From Ensifer adhaerens (lineage in GTDB: Bacteria; Pseudomonadota; Alphaproteobacteria; Rhizobiales; Rhizobiaceae), in the NCBI RefSeq assembly GCF_001270265.1, contig NZ_LGAP01000019.1:1-64000 (forward strand): 64,000 bases of DNA, given 5' to 3'. Shown piece after piece: positions 1 to 7,950 of this stretch (position 1 is its first letter; every line of letters starts with the position of its first letter). Below the pieces are notes generated by a model. That model was not told where the DNA came from. It made no database searches and saw only the letters and a list, made by a program, of their open reading frames with translations. The position numbers were made by a program, and so were the translations under genes.

Positions 1-281
1 CCGGCAAGCGCAAGGCGCTCTATGAGCCGGTGCACGGCTCGGCGCCGGACATTGCCGGCAAGGGCATCGCCAACCCGATCGCCATGATCGCCTCGTTTGC
101 CATGTGCCTGCGCTACTCCTTCAACCTTACGAAGGAAGCCGACAATCTGGAGAAGGCGATCGCCAATGTGCTCGACCAGGGCATCCGCACCGGCGACATC
201 ATGGCCGAAGGCGCCCGGCAGGTCGGTACCGTCGAGATGGGCGAAGCCATCCTCGCCGAGTTCAAGAGCCTGTCGGCCTGA
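1..281 (+). CDS. leuB: 3-isopropylmalate dehydrogenase, C-terminal part (truncated by window edge)
   Basis: Only the last ~93 residues are present; the first full codon is at base 3 and the stop is TGA at 279-281. The stretch [15 protein letters not shown] is the conserved C-terminal motif of isopropylmalate/isocitrate-type beta-decarboxylating dehydrogenases, and GKGIANP followed by the amphipathic tail (TGDIMAEG) fits LeuB rather than Icd. LeuB oxidatively decarboxylates 3-isopropylmalate in leucine biosynthesis in the cytoplasm. A strong hairpin follows 28 bases after the stop, so this is the last gene of its transcript. Confidence 0.93.
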   Translation, partial: GKRKALYEPVHGSAPDIAGKGIANPIAMIASFAMCLRYSFNLTKEADNLEKAIANVLDQGIRTGDIMAEGARQVGTVEMGEAILAEFKSLSA

Positions 282-309
282 CTACTGCATAATTCCCGTC
301 ATCTTTTCA

Positions 310-339
310 AAACACCTCCGGAGCGATCCGGAGGTGTTT
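310..339 (+). terminator. Rho-independent-type hairpin after leuB
   Basis: A perfect 13-bp stem (AAACACCTCCGGA at 310-322 pairing with 327-339) is closed by a GCGA tetraloop at 323-326, with A- and T-rich ends. It lies between the leuB stop and the PAP2 gene, so it ends leuB transcription. The symmetric A/T ends could let it work in both directions. Confidence 0.85.
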
Positions 340-469
340 GCGTTCGGTGGTCTTGAATTTGGCGGCCAAACCGACACATGCAGGCAAATGCCGCGAGCAA
401 TAGGTGCGAAGAGGGGCAGCTCGGCATCTAAGCGCATTTTTTGCATGCAGATCGTTTGGAAAGGCAATC

Positions 470-1144
470 ATGAACCGACCGCTCGCATCAACCGGATGGA
501 TCCTCTTGACGACGCTGATCCTCGTGCTCGCTTTCATCCCGCTCGATCCGTTTCTCTCGGAGCGGGCGCAGGCCCTGCCCGAGAGCATCATCGCCTTCAA
601 CCGCCTGATCACCGACTTCGGCACCTTCGGCTGGATGATCTATCTCTCGGGTCTGGCCCTTGCCGTCGCCTTCATCCTCAGGCGTGTGGTCCGACGCGAG
701 CCGCTTCAACGCAAGGCCCGCACCGTGCGCAATCTTGCTGCCTATTTTTTCCTGACCATCGGCACCGCCAGCGTGCTGGTTCACGCGCTGAAGGTCCTGA
801 TCGGTCGCGCAAGGCCGGAACTTCTGGTCGATCTGGGCGCCTACAGCCTGACGCCATTTACCGGCGACACCCTGTTCGAGAGCTTTCCATCGGGCCATTC
901 GACCGCGGCGGGCGCCTTCTTCGGGGTCTTTGCCATGCTGCTGCCGAAGCTGCGGCCGCTCTTTTTCACACTGGCACTGGTGATCGGGGCCTCGCGCGTC
1001 ATCGTCGGCGCCCACTATCCGAGCGACGTTGCCGCCGGGTTGCTGCTCGGCCTCTGGACCTCGCTGATGGTGGCGTTTCTCTTTGCCAAGCGCGGCTGGC
1101 TTTTCCGCCCCGACGAGGCGGGCTGGCCGATCCCCAAGGGCTGA
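470..1144 (+). CDS. PAP2-family membrane phosphatase
   Basis: This is a 224-residue membrane protein of the type 2 phosphatidic acid phosphatase family. The three family motifs are present in order: KVLIGRARP near residue 108 (KX6RP), PSGHS near 140, and SRVIVGAHYPSD near 175 (SRX5HX3D). The two His and the Arg residues form the usual phosphatase site. Hydrophobic segments start at about residues 8, 50, 85, 145 and 190. The start at 470 is chosen because GGAAAGG sits just upstream and the MNRPLAST N-terminus leads straight into TM1; an in-frame start at 404 has no such site. Likely substrates are lipid phosphates such as undecaprenyl diphosphate or phosphatidate; the sequence does not decide. 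It is a single gene, with the transporter gene converging on it. Confidence 0.85.
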   Translation: MNRPLASTGWILLTTLILVLAFIPLDPFLSERAQALPESIIAFNRLITDFGTFGWMIYLSGLALAVAFILRRVVRREPLQRKARTVRNLAAYFFLTIGTASVLVHALKVLIGRARPELLVDLGAYSLTPFTGDTLFESFPSGHSTAAGAFFGVFAMLLPKLRPLFFTLALVIGASRVIVGAHYPSDVAAGLLLGLWTSLMVAFLFAKRGWLFRPDEAGWPIPKG

Positions 1145-1157
1145 GACACCCGCCCAT

Positions 1158-1186
1158 AAAAAAGCCGGCGCGGAAGACCGCGCCGG
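1158..1186 (-). terminator. Rho-independent terminator of the MFS transporter
   Basis: On the minus strand a 9-bp perfect GC stem (CCGGCGCGG, arms 1165-1173 and 1178-1186) with a 4-base loop is followed by a run of six T (complement of 1158-1163). It lies about 36 bases past the stop of the leftward MFS gene. Confidence 0.85.
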
Positions 1187-1221
1187 AGTCAGGAGAGCCG
1201 TGATGCCTCTCGGGGAAGTCT

Positions 1222-3111
1222 TTAGTCCATCGCGTGGATGTCGCGATCCTTGGTTTCCGGCAGGAACAGCATGCCGATTACCAGGGTGATGCCCGCAAAC
1301 ACGATCGGGTACCAGAGACCGTAGTAGATATCGCCCTGGGCCGCGCTCATCGCGAAGGCCGTTGCCGGCAGCAGGCCACCGAACCAACCGTTGCCGATAT
1401 GGTAGGGCAGGGACATGCCGGTGTAGCGGATGCGGGTCGGGAACAGTTCGACCAGCAGGGCGGCGATCGGGCCGTAGACCATCGTCACATAGATGACGAG
1501 AACGGTCAGAACGGCGATGATCATCGTCCAGTTGACGTTGGCGGGATCCGCCACCATCGCGAAGCTGCCAGCCTTGGCAATCGTGTAGACGGCCATTTCG
1601 GTAGCAGCACCAACCTCGTCCTTCGTCAAGAGCTTGTCGGCGATCAGCTTGTCGGCCGGAACCATGGTCTTTTCGCCGCCGCGAACGGCAGCGGCATCAA
1701 GGACCAGTTCCGGGTTGGCGGCAACAAAACCGTCGAGCTTGGATTCCGGAACCTTTGCCGCGCCACGAACAAGCGGATAGCCGGCATCGTGCAGAGCCAT
1801 GTTGACCTGCTTTTCGAAGGCACCGTTTGCAGCCTTGGCGCCATCGCCTGCGGCGACCGCGTCGTAGCTGTTGATCGTGGTTTCTCCGACCTTGACCGTT
1901 GCTGCGGTCCCGGCGGCTGCCGTCGTTACGACGTCGTAGGGGACCGAGTTCTTGGTCAGGAACGCCGTTGCGATGTCGCACGAGGTCGTGAACTTGGCCG
2001 TACCGGTCGGGTTGAACTGGAACTTGCAGTCGCCCGGTGCGGCGGTCACGGTTGCCCGTACCGTTGCCTGGGCCTGAGCGAGCGCCGGGTTACCGGCCCA
2101 GGTCAATGCCTTGAACAGCGGGAAGTAGGTGAGCATGGCAAGCAGCAGGCCGGCCATGATGATCGGCTTGCGGCCGATCTTGTCGGAGAGCCAACCGAAG
2201 AGCACGAAGAAGCCCGTACCGATCAGCAGCGAGGCGGCGACCATGATGTTGGCCGACTGACCGTCCACCTTGAGCACGCCCGTCAGGAAGAACAGCGCGT
2301 AGAACTGACCGGAGTACCAGACGACGGCCTGGCCGACGACGGCGCCGAACAGTGCCAGAAGCGCGATCTTCGCGTTCTTCCACTGGCCGAAGGCTTCCGA
2401 CAGCGGTGCCTTGGAACCCTTGCCCTCTTCCTTCATCTTCTTGAAGGCCGGCGACTCGTTCATCTTCAGGCGGATCCAGACGGAAACGCCGAGAAGCGCG
2501 ACCGAGACGAGGAACGGAATGCGCCAGCCCCAGGCAGCAAAGGCTTCCTTGCCGACCAGGAACTGGACGAGCAGGATCACCACCAGCGACAGGAACAGAC
2601 CGAGCGTCGCCGTCGTCTGGATCCAGGATGTGAAGTAACCGCGGCGTCCGTGCGGCGCATGCTCGGCCACATAAGTGGCAGCACCGCCATATTCGCCACC
2701 GAGCGCCAGGCCCTGAAGCATACGCAGGACGATGAGCAGGATCGGCGCGGCGATGCCGATGGAGGCAGCGCCAGGCAGGATGCCGACCAGGAAGGTCGAC
2801 AGACCCATGATCAGGATCGTCACCAGGAATGTGTACTTGCGGCCGACGAGGTCACCGAGACGACCGAAGACCAGAGCACCGAACGGGCGAACCAGGAAGC
2901 CCGCGGCGAACGCCAGAAGCGCGAAGATGTTTCGCGTCGTTTCCGGATAGGAGCTGAAGAAGGTCGCACCGATGTAAACGGCAAGCGAACCGTAGAGATA
3001 GAAATCGTACCATTCGAACACGGTACCAAGCGATGAGGCGAAGATGACCTTCTTCTCCTCGCCGGTCATTGGACGCGCTTTTACGTCGTCCGCTGTCGCG
3101 ACATTTGCCAT
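1222..3111 (-). CDS. MFS transporter, MHS (metabolite:H+ symporter) type, with a large periplasmic insert
   Basis: This 629-residue inner-membrane transporter has the sugar-porter/MHS signature: EWYDFYLYG in TM1, GRLGDLVGRK in loop 2-3, RMLQGLALGGEYGGA in TM4, and the mirrored GWLSDKIGRK in loop 8-9. Twelve TM segments can be traced. Between TM9 and TM10 (about residues 340-520) lies a hydrophilic, Ala/Thr/Val-rich domain of ~180 residues with two Cys residues, which topology places in the periplasm; ordinary MHS proteins are ~430-450 residues. The ATG at 3111 has GGAGG 8-9 bases upstream; an in-frame extension to 3132 has no ribosome site. The substrate is unknown; MHS relatives carry dicarboxylates, shikimate or betaines. 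It stands alone, with its own terminator. Confidence 0.85.
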   Translation of the reverse strand: MANVATADDVKARPMTGEEKKVIFASSLGTVFEWYDFYLYGSLAVYIGATFFSSYPETTRNIFALLAFAAGFLVRPFGALVFGRLGDLVGRKYTFLVTILIMGLSTFLVGILPGAASIGIAAPILLIVLRMLQGLALGGEYGGAATYVAEHAPHGRRGYFTSWIQTTATLGLFLSLVVILLVQFLVGKEAFAAWGWRIPFLVSVALLGVSVWIRLKMNESPAFKKMKEEGKGSKAPLSEAFGQWKNAKIALLALFGAVVGQAVVWYSGQFYALFFLTGVLKVDGQSANIMVAASLLIGTGFFVLFGWLSDKIGRKPIIMAGLLLAMLTYFPLFKALTWAGNPALAQAQATVRATVTAAPGDCKFQFNPTGTAKFTTSCDIATAFLTKNSVPYDVVTTAAAGTAATVKVGETTINSYDAVAAGDGAKAANGAFEKQVNMALHDAGYPLVRGAAKVPESKLDGFVAANPELVLDAAAVRGGEKTMVPADKLIADKLLTKDEVGAATEMAVYTIAKAGSFAMVADPANVNWTMIIAVLTVLVIYVTMVYGPIAALLVELFPTRIRYTGMSLPYHIGNGWFGGLLPATAFAMSAAQGDIYYGLWYPIVFAGITLVIGMLFLPETKDRDIHAMD

Positions 3112-3282
3112 TTTGTTTATCCTCCACTCCAAAACAGCCCATTGGAGCGCCCATTGGCTGGCTCGGACATTCCTCCCTTGAACGTCCGAACGTGGTGCGC
3201 ATGATCACAGGATGTCAGAAAAGAGGCCCCCTAGGCAGGGATGCTTTCGGCTTATGACTTTGGTCTAAGAAGCCTCAGGACC

Positions 3283-4545
3283 TCAGGCCCTAAGGGCTGC
3301 CGCCGGCGATTGCCGGTAGGCGAGCACGGCCGGCAGCATGGCGAGACAGGCGGCGAAGGCGAGAATGGCGGAGACAAGAAATCCGTCGCCGGCGGTGAAC
3401 ATGACAGGCATGGCAACGCCGCTCTCGCCGGAAAGATATCCGGCTATCAACTTGGCGGCGCCGAAGCCGAGCGCGAAACCGATGAGCACGCCGGCTGCGG
3501 TCAGCGCAAACAGTTCGCTCCAGACAATGACAAGTACCGCCGTGCGCGGCGCGCCGAATGCCCTAAGCGCCCCGATCTGCCGTCGGCGCTGGCCGACATG
3601 CAGGATCGTGACGAGCAGGATCGCGGCTGCGACCAGAACCTGGGCGCCCGTCGTTACCCCTACGAGCACCCGCTTGGCGTCGCCGAGCGTGGCATAGAGG
3701 TTCGTCAGCACTTCGCCGGGAAAGACCGCCAGCGTCATGTTACTGCGGTAGTCCTGCCGGAGCTTGTAGGCATCGGCGATCGATTTGGGTTTGACGAGGA
3801 TTGCCGGCAGGCCGGGCGTCGCCTTGCTCCAATCTTCGTCGAGCACCGCGTCCGCATCGATATGCGGGTGGTCCACCTCTGCACCGGGCGCGGTCTCGTC
3901 ATGCGGGTGGTCGTCGTGGCCATCGGCATCTTGGTGTTCGGCCGCCGCCATTCCATGCAGCGCCCAGACGGCCTGCATCGGCACAAGAATGGCTCGGTCC
4001 CAGGCGGTATCAGTGGGTTTGAGCCGTCCGACGATGCGATAGGCGAGTTCCGTGTGGGCGTGACCGCCGAGTTCGGCAAATCCGTGGGTGGGCTTGACCG
4101 CATAGCCGATCGGCAGATCGACGGCAGCACCTGCAACCGCCTCGCCGAGGGCGGCAAAGACACGGCCCTCGGCAAGCTGTTCGAGTTCGCCGACCAGCCC
4201 GGTGGAGGTACCGACGACGGCATAACCACCAAAACTGTCGCCGAAACCGACCGGCGCTGCGGAGGCAACGCGCGGATCGGCGAGAAGACGGGGCAGGACC
4301 GTGCCCTCCATCAGCGGCAGCGGCGAGGGCTGCAGGAAGATCGATGAAAGCACGAGCTGCGTCTCGCTGCCAGGCGCGCCGATCACGAGGTCGAACTTGT
4401 CGGCGGCGCGCGCGCTGCCGAGACGAAGGGCGCGCTCCTGCAAGGTGACGGCAACGCCGAGCGCTGTTGCCAGCGCGACCAACAACACGACCACGAGGGA
4501 ACCGGCCCAGAGACGACGCAGATCCGCAAGGATGAAGCCGATCAT
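3283..4545 (-). CDS. MacB/FtsX-type ABC transporter permease with a His/Asp-rich periplasmic segment
   Basis: This 420-residue permease has the MacB/LolC layout: one N-terminal TM (about residues 12-34), a large periplasmic domain, and three C-terminal TMs (from about residue 285), with the cytoplasmic loop RRRQIGALRAFGAPR typical of the FtsX domain. Residues ~200-232 form a His/Asp-rich run (HDDHPHDET, DHPHIDAD) that could bind a divalent metal such as zinc. It overlaps the ATPase gene by 4 bases (ATGA), so the two are translationally coupled. MacB-like systems do not import; they use ATP to do mechanical work on periplasmic or envelope partners. What this one acts on is not shown; a metal link is my inference from the His-rich run only. 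Confidence 0.8.
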   Translation of the reverse strand: MIGFILADLRRLWAGSLVVVLLVALATALGVAVTLQERALRLGSARAADKFDLVIGAPGSETQLVLSSIFLQPSPLPLMEGTVLPRLLADPRVASAAPVGFGDSFGGYAVVGTSTGLVGELEQLAEGRVFAALGEAVAGAAVDLPIGYAVKPTHGFAELGGHAHTELAYRIVGRLKPTDTAWDRAILVPMQAVWALHGMAAAEHQDADGHDDHPHDETAPGAEVDHPHIDADAVLDEDWSKATPGLPAILVKPKSIADAYKLRQDYRSNMTLAVFPGEVLTNLYATLGDAKRVLVGVTTGAQVLVAAAILLVTILHVGQRRRQIGALRAFGAPRTAVLVIVWSELFALTAAGVLIGFALGFGAAKLIAGYLSGESGVAMPVMFTAGDGFLVSAILAFAACLAMLPAVLAYRQSPAAALRA

Positions 4546-5231
4546 GCTGCGCGCTCCTCGATCACGCCGTCCTCGACGATACGCCCGGCGGCAAGCCGGA
4601 TGCGGCGATCCATGCGTCGCGACAGCGCCAACTCGTGCGTCGCGACGATCAGGGTGCAGCCGCTTTCGGTGGAAAGCTCAAGCAGCAGATCGCCGACGGC
4701 ATCGCCGGCGTCGCTATCGAGGCTGGCGGTGGGCTCGTCGGCAATAACCACCCCCGGCTTGCGTAACAGGGCGCGGGCAATCGCCACGCGCTGCATCTCG
4801 CCGCGCGACATGGTCTCGATCATCTGCGTCGGCCGGGCGAGGCCGACGCGCAGCAGCAAATGTTCTGCACGCGCGCCGACATCACGGGTCATGGCGCCGG
4901 AGAGCCTTGCCGGCAGCAGAACGTTTTCCAGCGCGCTGAGGCCGGGGAAAAGGTGAAAATCCTGCAGGACGAGGCCGATATTGGCACCGCGCCAGCGATC
5001 GCGGCCACCTTCGGAGAGCGCGCAAATATCCACACCGCCCCAGAGGACACGGCCTTGCCCGGCGCGCTCGAGCCCGGTCAGGATGCTGATCAGGGTACTT
5101 TTTCCGGACCCGGACGCACCGGTGAGCGCCACACGGCTGCCGGCGGTGACGCTGAGGCTGTCGATCGCCAGAGCCGGCGCCGCAAGTCCGGGAAAGCTGA
5201 CATCGACCCCTGCGAGCTGAAGACCAAGCAT
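4542..5231 (-). CDS. ABC transporter ATP-binding protein (LolD/MacB type)
   Basis: This is a 229-residue nucleotide-binding subunit. It shows Walker A GASGSGKST (near residue 38), Q-loop VLQDFHLFPG, the signature MSRGEMQRVAIARAL (a variant of LSGGQ), Walker B VVIADEPTAS and the switch His in VATHELAL. The length and the FHLFPGLSALENV segment fit the LolD/MacB group. It is the middle gene of a leftward three-gene operon: the exported protein gene ends 4 bases upstream and the permease overlaps it downstream. It would drive the permease at 3283-4545. Confidence 0.9.
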   Translation of the reverse strand: MLGLQLAGVDVSFPGLAAPALAIDSLSVTAGSRVALTGASGSGKSTLISILTGLERAGQGRVLWGGVDICALSEGGRDRWRGANIGLVLQDFHLFPGLSALENVLLPARLSGAMTRDVGARAEHLLLRVGLARPTQMIETMSRGEMQRVAIARALLRKPGVVIADEPTASLDSDAGDAVGDLLLELSTESGCTLIVATHELALSRRMDRRIRLAAGRIVEDGVIEERAA

Positions 5232-5234
5232 GCG

Positions 5235-5699
5235 CTAGACCGCGTAGAACTGGGATGAGCGCAGGCGCAGCAGGCTGACAAAACCCGTCTCCGGGTCCGT
5301 CCAGGAGCCGACCTCCAGCGTCCCGCGAACCTCGATCGTCTGGCCGGGCGGCACGAAGGTCTGCTTCTCCCCGAGATAGACGACGACGATGTTGTCCGGC
5401 CAGTCGGAATCCGACGAACAGAACGGACAAAGGGCCATCGGGATCTCTGTCAGCACGAAGAACGCCGCCTCGGCCTTGAGCGGCGGCGCCATGAAGCCGC
5501 GCATGCGGACTTCCTGGCCGGCAAGGCTCTTTACCTTTTGCGAGAATTCCAGACCGAGCACGCTCACCTTGCCGTAAAGCTCATCGAAGGTGAGGCTGTC
5601 GTCGGCCAGGGCAGGGCGCCCGTCGATCGCAACAGCCACGCCGGCGATCAGGCCGAGCACGGCTCGACGGCTCAAGGAGATGGAAGTCGGTAGGGTCAT
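5235..5699 (-). CDS. Exported (Tat-type signal) protein, first gene of the ABC operon
   Basis: This 154-residue protein starts with a twin-arginine-like signal (SLSRRAVLGLIAG, ending near ALA-DD at residue ~33), so it is likely exported to the periplasm. The mature part has an OB-fold-like beta pattern (VRMRGFMAPP, TIEVRGTLEVG) and a CPFC motif in ALCPFCSSDSDWPDN. It resembles small uncharacterised exported proteins of the DUF3299 type that I recall beside MacB-like ABC genes; that assignment is tentative. CPFC could be a thiol or metal site. It is 4 bases upstream of the ATPase gene, which suggests that it is the periplasmic partner of that transporter. I see no Zur-like palindrome upstream, so zinc control is not supported. 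Confidence 0.7.
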   Translation of the reverse strand: MTLPTSISLSRRAVLGLIAGVAVAIDGRPALADDSLTFDELYGKVSVLGLEFSQKVKSLAGQEVRMRGFMAPPLKAEAAFFVLTEIPMALCPFCSSDSDWPDNIVVVYLGEKQTFVPPGQTIEVRGTLEVGSWTDPETGFVSLLRLRSSQFYAV

Positions 5700-5768
5700 C
5701 GTCTCATCGCCAATGGTGCCCCCGGCGGCACCTGAGCACCCCGCCGGCAGGAATGAACGTCAAGTGAA

Positions 5769-5796
5769 GCCTCCTCCCCGGTCTGAGGGAGGAGGC
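5769..5796 (-). terminator. Hairpin downstream of the alkaline phosphatase gene
   Basis: A perfect 10-bp stem (GCCTCCTCCC at 5769-5778 with 5787-5796) and an 8-base loop lie 14 bases past the stop of the leftward phosphatase gene. The T-tract on the minus strand is poor, so it may be a weak or Rho-assisted terminator. Confidence 0.55.
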
Positions 5797-5809
5797 AGGT
5801 TTCAAACGA

Positions 5810-7561
5810 TCAGTTGGTCTGCTTCACGCCGAGAGCAAGCGCGTCGACGAGAACGCGATAGACGTCGCTCTGCTCCATGTAACCCCTGAAGCCTTCGCTC
5901 CCCGGGCCTTCCGACTGCAACACGACGTCATCGACCGTGTGCTGGCCGGTGCTTTCGTCCTTCGGCAGGATGCCGACGCGCAGGACCGCGCCGGGCATGT
6001 CCTTATAGGCTTCGTTGGCGACATACTCGTCCTTCTCGTTCTTCACCGCCGGCTCGAACGGGCCATCCAGCTTGGGGCTGAAGGTTTCGTAGTAGTCGGG
6101 GAAGTTGGAGACGAACATCGCCAGGCGGCGGCTCGCATCGATCTTGTCGGGGTAGCCGTCCTTGTTCTCGTCGGTGTAGTTCGGGAAGCCTGCCGAAGCG
6201 CCTGTTTTGACCTTGTCGCGGCCTTCCTTGCCCTCGACGGTGTCATCGATGATGCCGAGCAGCGAGACGCCATGGGTATGGTCGCCGGTAACGACGACCA
6301 GGGTATCCGGGTTGTTCTTTGCAAACTCGCGGGCAACGCCGACAGCCTGGTCGAACTCGATGGTCTCGACGACCGCGCGTTCCATGTCGAGCGGATGGCT
6401 CATCTTGTCGATCGAAGCGCCCTCAACCATCAGGAAGAAGCCGTCTTCATTCTTCGACAGCCGGTCGAGCGCCGTCTTCGTCATGTCGACCAGACCTGGC
6501 TGGCCCGGAAACTTTTCGGCCGTACCCTTCTTCAGGAATTCGCGATCAAGCGTCACGTCCATGTTGCCCGTGTGGAACAAGCCGAGAAGCTTGCCGTCGG
6601 CAGGCGCATTGGCGAGTTCGGTCTTGTCGGTGGCGAGCGCATAGCCGGCCTCCTGGAACAGCTTGATGTAGTCCTGGTTGTCCTTGCGCTTGGAGCCGGG
6701 CGTCTCCTTGCCAAGGAAATAGGCCGAGCCGCCGCCAAGGATGACCTCCGGCTTGACGTCGTAGATCATGCCGACGATTTCGGCCTTGTCGTTGCGGTTG
6801 CGCGTATGGGAGACGACGGCTGCCGGGGTGGCATCCTCGATTTCCGAGGTGGTGACGAGGCCGATCGACTTCTGCGTCTGGCGGCGCAGCGCCTCCGCGA
6901 TGGTTTCGACGCGCGGATCGTCGAGGCTGTCGGGCGTGCGGTCGCCATAGACGCCGACGGCGTTGATCACGGTCTTGTGGCCGGTCATGTAGGCCGACAT
7001 GGTGTTGGCACTGTCGGTGTCGATCGAATTGGTGGCCGACGTGCCGATGAAGGCCATGCGCTCGAGGTCGTCCATGTTGAGGCGGCCATTGGCCTTACCC
7101 TCGGTCATGCCCTTCGACATGATGCGGGCGGCGGTGCGGTGCGCGACCGAAAGGCCGTCGCCCAAAAGGAAGATCACGTTCTTGACCTTCGGCTGTTCGG
7201 CCGTGGCAAAGACGTCCCAGGTCACGGTCTTCGTCTCTCCGCCGGCCGTCACTTCGACCTTGTAGCTGCCCGGTACGCCGATGATTGCATTGCGCAGCAG
7301 CAGCGCCGAACCGAGTTCCTTGTCTTCCTTGCCCTTTTCCATCGCGACATAGGCGGCTTCGGCACCGAGCGCTGCCTTGTAGTCCTGGCCGTTGACGGTC
7401 ACCTTGATGTCTTCGGCCTTGACCGCACCCTTGAGCTCGACCTTGAAATCGAACGGCGAACCGGCAAGTATCGTCGCGCGATCAATGGGATAGACGTCCG
7501 CGGCCTGGGCGGCGTGGGCCAGAACCGTCGTGGCAAAGAGGGTGGCTAGAAGCGTGCGCAT
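5810..7561 (-). CDS. Alkaline phosphatase (PhoA superfamily), periplasmic
   Basis: This 583-residue protein has a Sec signal peptide (MRTLLATLFATTVLAHAAQA, cleavage before ADV). An N-terminal beta domain (~residues 22-130) precedes the catalytic core. VIFLLGDGLS carries the first metal Asp, DSANTMSAYMTG holds the nucleophile region (ATNSIDTDSANT), VEGASIDKMSH and TGDHTHG hold the remaining metal ligands. It hydrolyses phosphomonoesters in the periplasm to supply phosphate. The start at 7561 is chosen for the signal peptide and AAAGGGA upstream; the in-frame extension to 7657 would bury the signal and run through the Pho box. A Pho box 50 bases upstream indicates PhoB control under phosphate starvation. 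The symbol phoA is withheld because the added N-terminal domain differs from E. coli PhoA. Confidence 0.88.
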   Translation of the reverse strand: MRTLLATLFATTVLAHAAQAADVYPIDRATILAGSPFDFKVELKGAVKAEDIKVTVNGQDYKAALGAEAAYVAMEKGKEDKELGSALLLRNAIIGVPGSYKVEVTAGGETKTVTWDVFATAEQPKVKNVIFLLGDGLSVAHRTAARIMSKGMTEGKANGRLNMDDLERMAFIGTSATNSIDTDSANTMSAYMTGHKTVINAVGVYGDRTPDSLDDPRVETIAEALRRQTQKSIGLVTTSEIEDATPAAVVSHTRNRNDKAEIVGMIYDVKPEVILGGGSAYFLGKETPGSKRKDNQDYIKLFQEAGYALATDKTELANAPADGKLLGLFHTGNMDVTLDREFLKKGTAEKFPGQPGLVDMTKTALDRLSKNEDGFFLMVEGASIDKMSHPLDMERAVVETIEFDQAVGVAREFAKNNPDTLVVVTGDHTHGVSLLGIIDDTVEGKEGRDKVKTGASAGFPNYTDENKDGYPDKIDASRRLAMFVSNFPDYYETFSPKLDGPFEPAVKNEKDEYVANEAYKDMPGAVLRVGILPKDESTGQHTVDDVVLQSEGPGSEGFRGYMEQSDVYRVLVDALALGVKQTN

Positions 7562-7610
7562 GGCAATCGTCCCTTTGAGGTGTCGGATTGCGCGGTCGTA
7601 ACGCCCGGCC

Positions 7611-7628
7611 ATGACAGCGCCATGACAT
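7611..7628 (-). promoter_or_regulatory. Pho box (PhoB operator) of the alkaline phosphatase gene
   Basis: Read on the minus strand the site is ATGTCATGGCGCTGTCAT: two 7-base repeats (6/7 and 7/7 matches to CTGTCAT) with a 4-base spacer, the known PhoB layout. It sits 50 bases upstream of the phosphatase start codon, pointing towards it. Confidence 0.8.
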
Positions 7629-7664
7629 TTGCGATCACGTTTGCGGGCGCCAAGCATCGCACGC

Positions 7665-7692
7665 TTGACTCGCCGATAGAAACAATTATTAG
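7665..7692 (+). promoter_or_regulatory. Candidate housekeeping-type promoter of the asd leader
   Basis: TTGACT at 7665-7670 and TATTAG at 7687-7692 are separated by 16 bases, close to the CTTGAC/CTATAT-like pattern of rhizobial RpoD promoters. Initiation near 7699 would leave a leader of ~250 bases before asd. It lies back to back with the phosphatase Pho box. Confidence 0.45.
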
Positions 7693-7716
7693 GAGCCTCG
7701 GAAAGGAAGGCATTCC

Positions 7717-7836
7717 ATGCTTCGCCGCGAACACAACTTCGCTGACAGCAACGTCCTGGCAGAAATCGCCGGGCAGGATATGCATTTTCCAGCTTCCTTC
7801 AAAACAACGGCCAAAACGACGACGAAAACCGTCTGA
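7717..7836 (+). CDS. Candidate 39-residue Thr/Lys-rich leader peptide upstream of asd
   Basis: This short frame has a strong ribosome site (AAGGAAGG ending ~7 bases before the ATG). It begins MLRREHNFAD and ends FKTTAKTTTKTV, so nine of the last eleven residues before the final Val are six Thr and three Lys. Asd lies on the common path to Lys, Met and Thr, so a leader whose translation senses Thr-tRNA or Lys-tRNA would make sense, as thrL does in enterobacteria. A GC hairpin (7859-7875) follows 22 bases after its stop. The whole idea is inference; the frame could also be a chance product of an AC-rich stretch. Confidence 0.4.
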   Translation: MLRREHNFADSNVLAEIAGQDMHFPASFKTTAKTTTKTV

Positions 7837-7858
7837 CGTCTCTGGCCCTCCGCTCTCT

Positions 7859-7910
7859 CCCCGGTTTGGCCGGGGACAGGAACCCTCGCGGCGGATCGCG
7901 CGGTTTCCCC
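7859..7910 (+). promoter_or_regulatory. Hairpins in the asd leader, possible attenuator
   Basis: CCCCGG (7859-7864) pairs with CCGGGG (7870-7875) across TTTGG. Just downstream a second weaker fold (AACC...GGTT, GCG...CGC, about 7881-7905) is followed by TTTCCCCC. Neither has a long T run, so a classical terminator is not certain. They sit between the mini-ORF and the asd ribosome site. Confidence 0.3.
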
Positions 7911-7950
7911 CTCCACCCGACGAGGAGAGACAGAAAAGAGAGCTTAGATC

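Noticed and set aside
5700-5768. Zur or other metal-regulator box upstream of the ABC operon
   Set aside because: I looked for an AT-rich Zur-type palindrome because of the His-rich permease and found none; only a GC inverted repeat (GGTGCC...GGCACC).
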